Below are positions 13,531 to 13,544 of a stretch of DNA of 13,544 nt, piece after piece. Positions within the stretch are counted from its first letter, which is position 1, and every line of letters starts with the position of its first letter. The translations under genes and the position numbers were made by a program. The notes beneath the pieces were generated by a model that had not been told where the DNA came from, did not search any database, and was given only the letters and a program-made list of their open reading frames with translations. Source of the stretch: an uncultured Hungatella sp. (lineage in GTDB: Bacteria > Bacillota > Clostridia > Lachnospirales > Lachnospiraceae); the NCBI GenBank assembly GCA_910585645.1, contig CAJUFP010000121.1, forward strand, positions 1 through 13,544, given 5' to 3'.

Positions 13531-13544
13531 GTGCGAAAGCGTAA

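Noticed and set aside
13531..13544. GTGCG as the 5' end of another group II intron
   Set aside because: GTGCG fits the GUGYG start consensus, but five bases are too few and no domain I is visible before the window ends.
1..13544. CRISPR array, IS element, prophage or riboswitch
   Set aside because: No regularly spaced direct repeats, transposase, integrase, phage gene or known aptamer core was seen on either strand.

Overview
The window looks like chromosomal DNA from a Clostridia member, most probably Lachnospiraceae. The signs are mid GC, strong AGGAGG-type ribosome binding sites, a full-length AdhE behind Rex-like operators, a KdpE-type regulator with a shortened KdpD-like kinase, and a tRNA gene without encoded CCA. 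No 16S rRNA or other species marker is present, so this placement is inference from gene content and style.

Left part (1-4450, + strand): the last ~52 bases of a group II intron (distal half of domain V and all of domain VI) end just upstream of trmO (tRNA-Thr m6t6A methyltransferase). Next is adhE, the bifunctional acetaldehyde/alcohol dehydrogenase of fermentation, with a promoter and two Rex-like sites. Forty bases downstream is an APH/choline-kinase-fold kinase of unknown substrate. A strong intrinsic terminator closes this unit.

Middle part (4500-10730): a + strand DEDDh exonuclease with a C-terminal Cys/His zinc-finger-like region runs tail-to-tail into a minus-strand cluster and overlaps it by 41 bp. 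In transcription order the cluster holds: a DUF4145/HEPN-like - membrane helix - SH3b protein; a stem-loop and a new promoter; a 777-codon membrane protein; a KdpD-like histidine kinase; and a KdpE-like response regulator. The membrane protein fuses a Lit/TIGR01906 (DUF1461) lipoprotein transacylase-like domain to an S11 D-Ala-D-Ala carboxypeptidase. The fusion, kinase and regulator genes overlap (4 and 32 bp) and should be one operon. No kdpFABC genes are present, so the two-component pair may serve the cell envelope rather than potassium uptake. The fusion is the most unusual item in the window: the active-site residues expected of both enzymes are present and the predicted topology puts both outside the membrane.

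Right part (10797-13544, + strand): trmB (tRNA m7G46 methyltransferase), a 49-residue Lys-rich small ORF and trxA (thioredoxin) form a likely operon ending in a terminator. A ~171-bp non-coding element with 25-bp terminal inverted repeats and three internal hairpins follows (MITE-like). Then come tRNA-Lys(CTT) with its own promoter and terminator, and a ROK-family sugar kinase that lacks the family's zinc motif and looks more AT-rich than its neighbours. The last ~55 bases carry a sequence resembling the MITE-like terminal repeat plus a near-perfect GC hairpin, probably the start of another repeat. Repeats or intron sequence therefore lie at both window ends. No CRISPR array, IS transposase, rRNA or phage gene is visible. 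The only gene-free stretch over 300 bp (12054-12400) holds the trxA terminator, the MITE-like element and the tRNA promoter.
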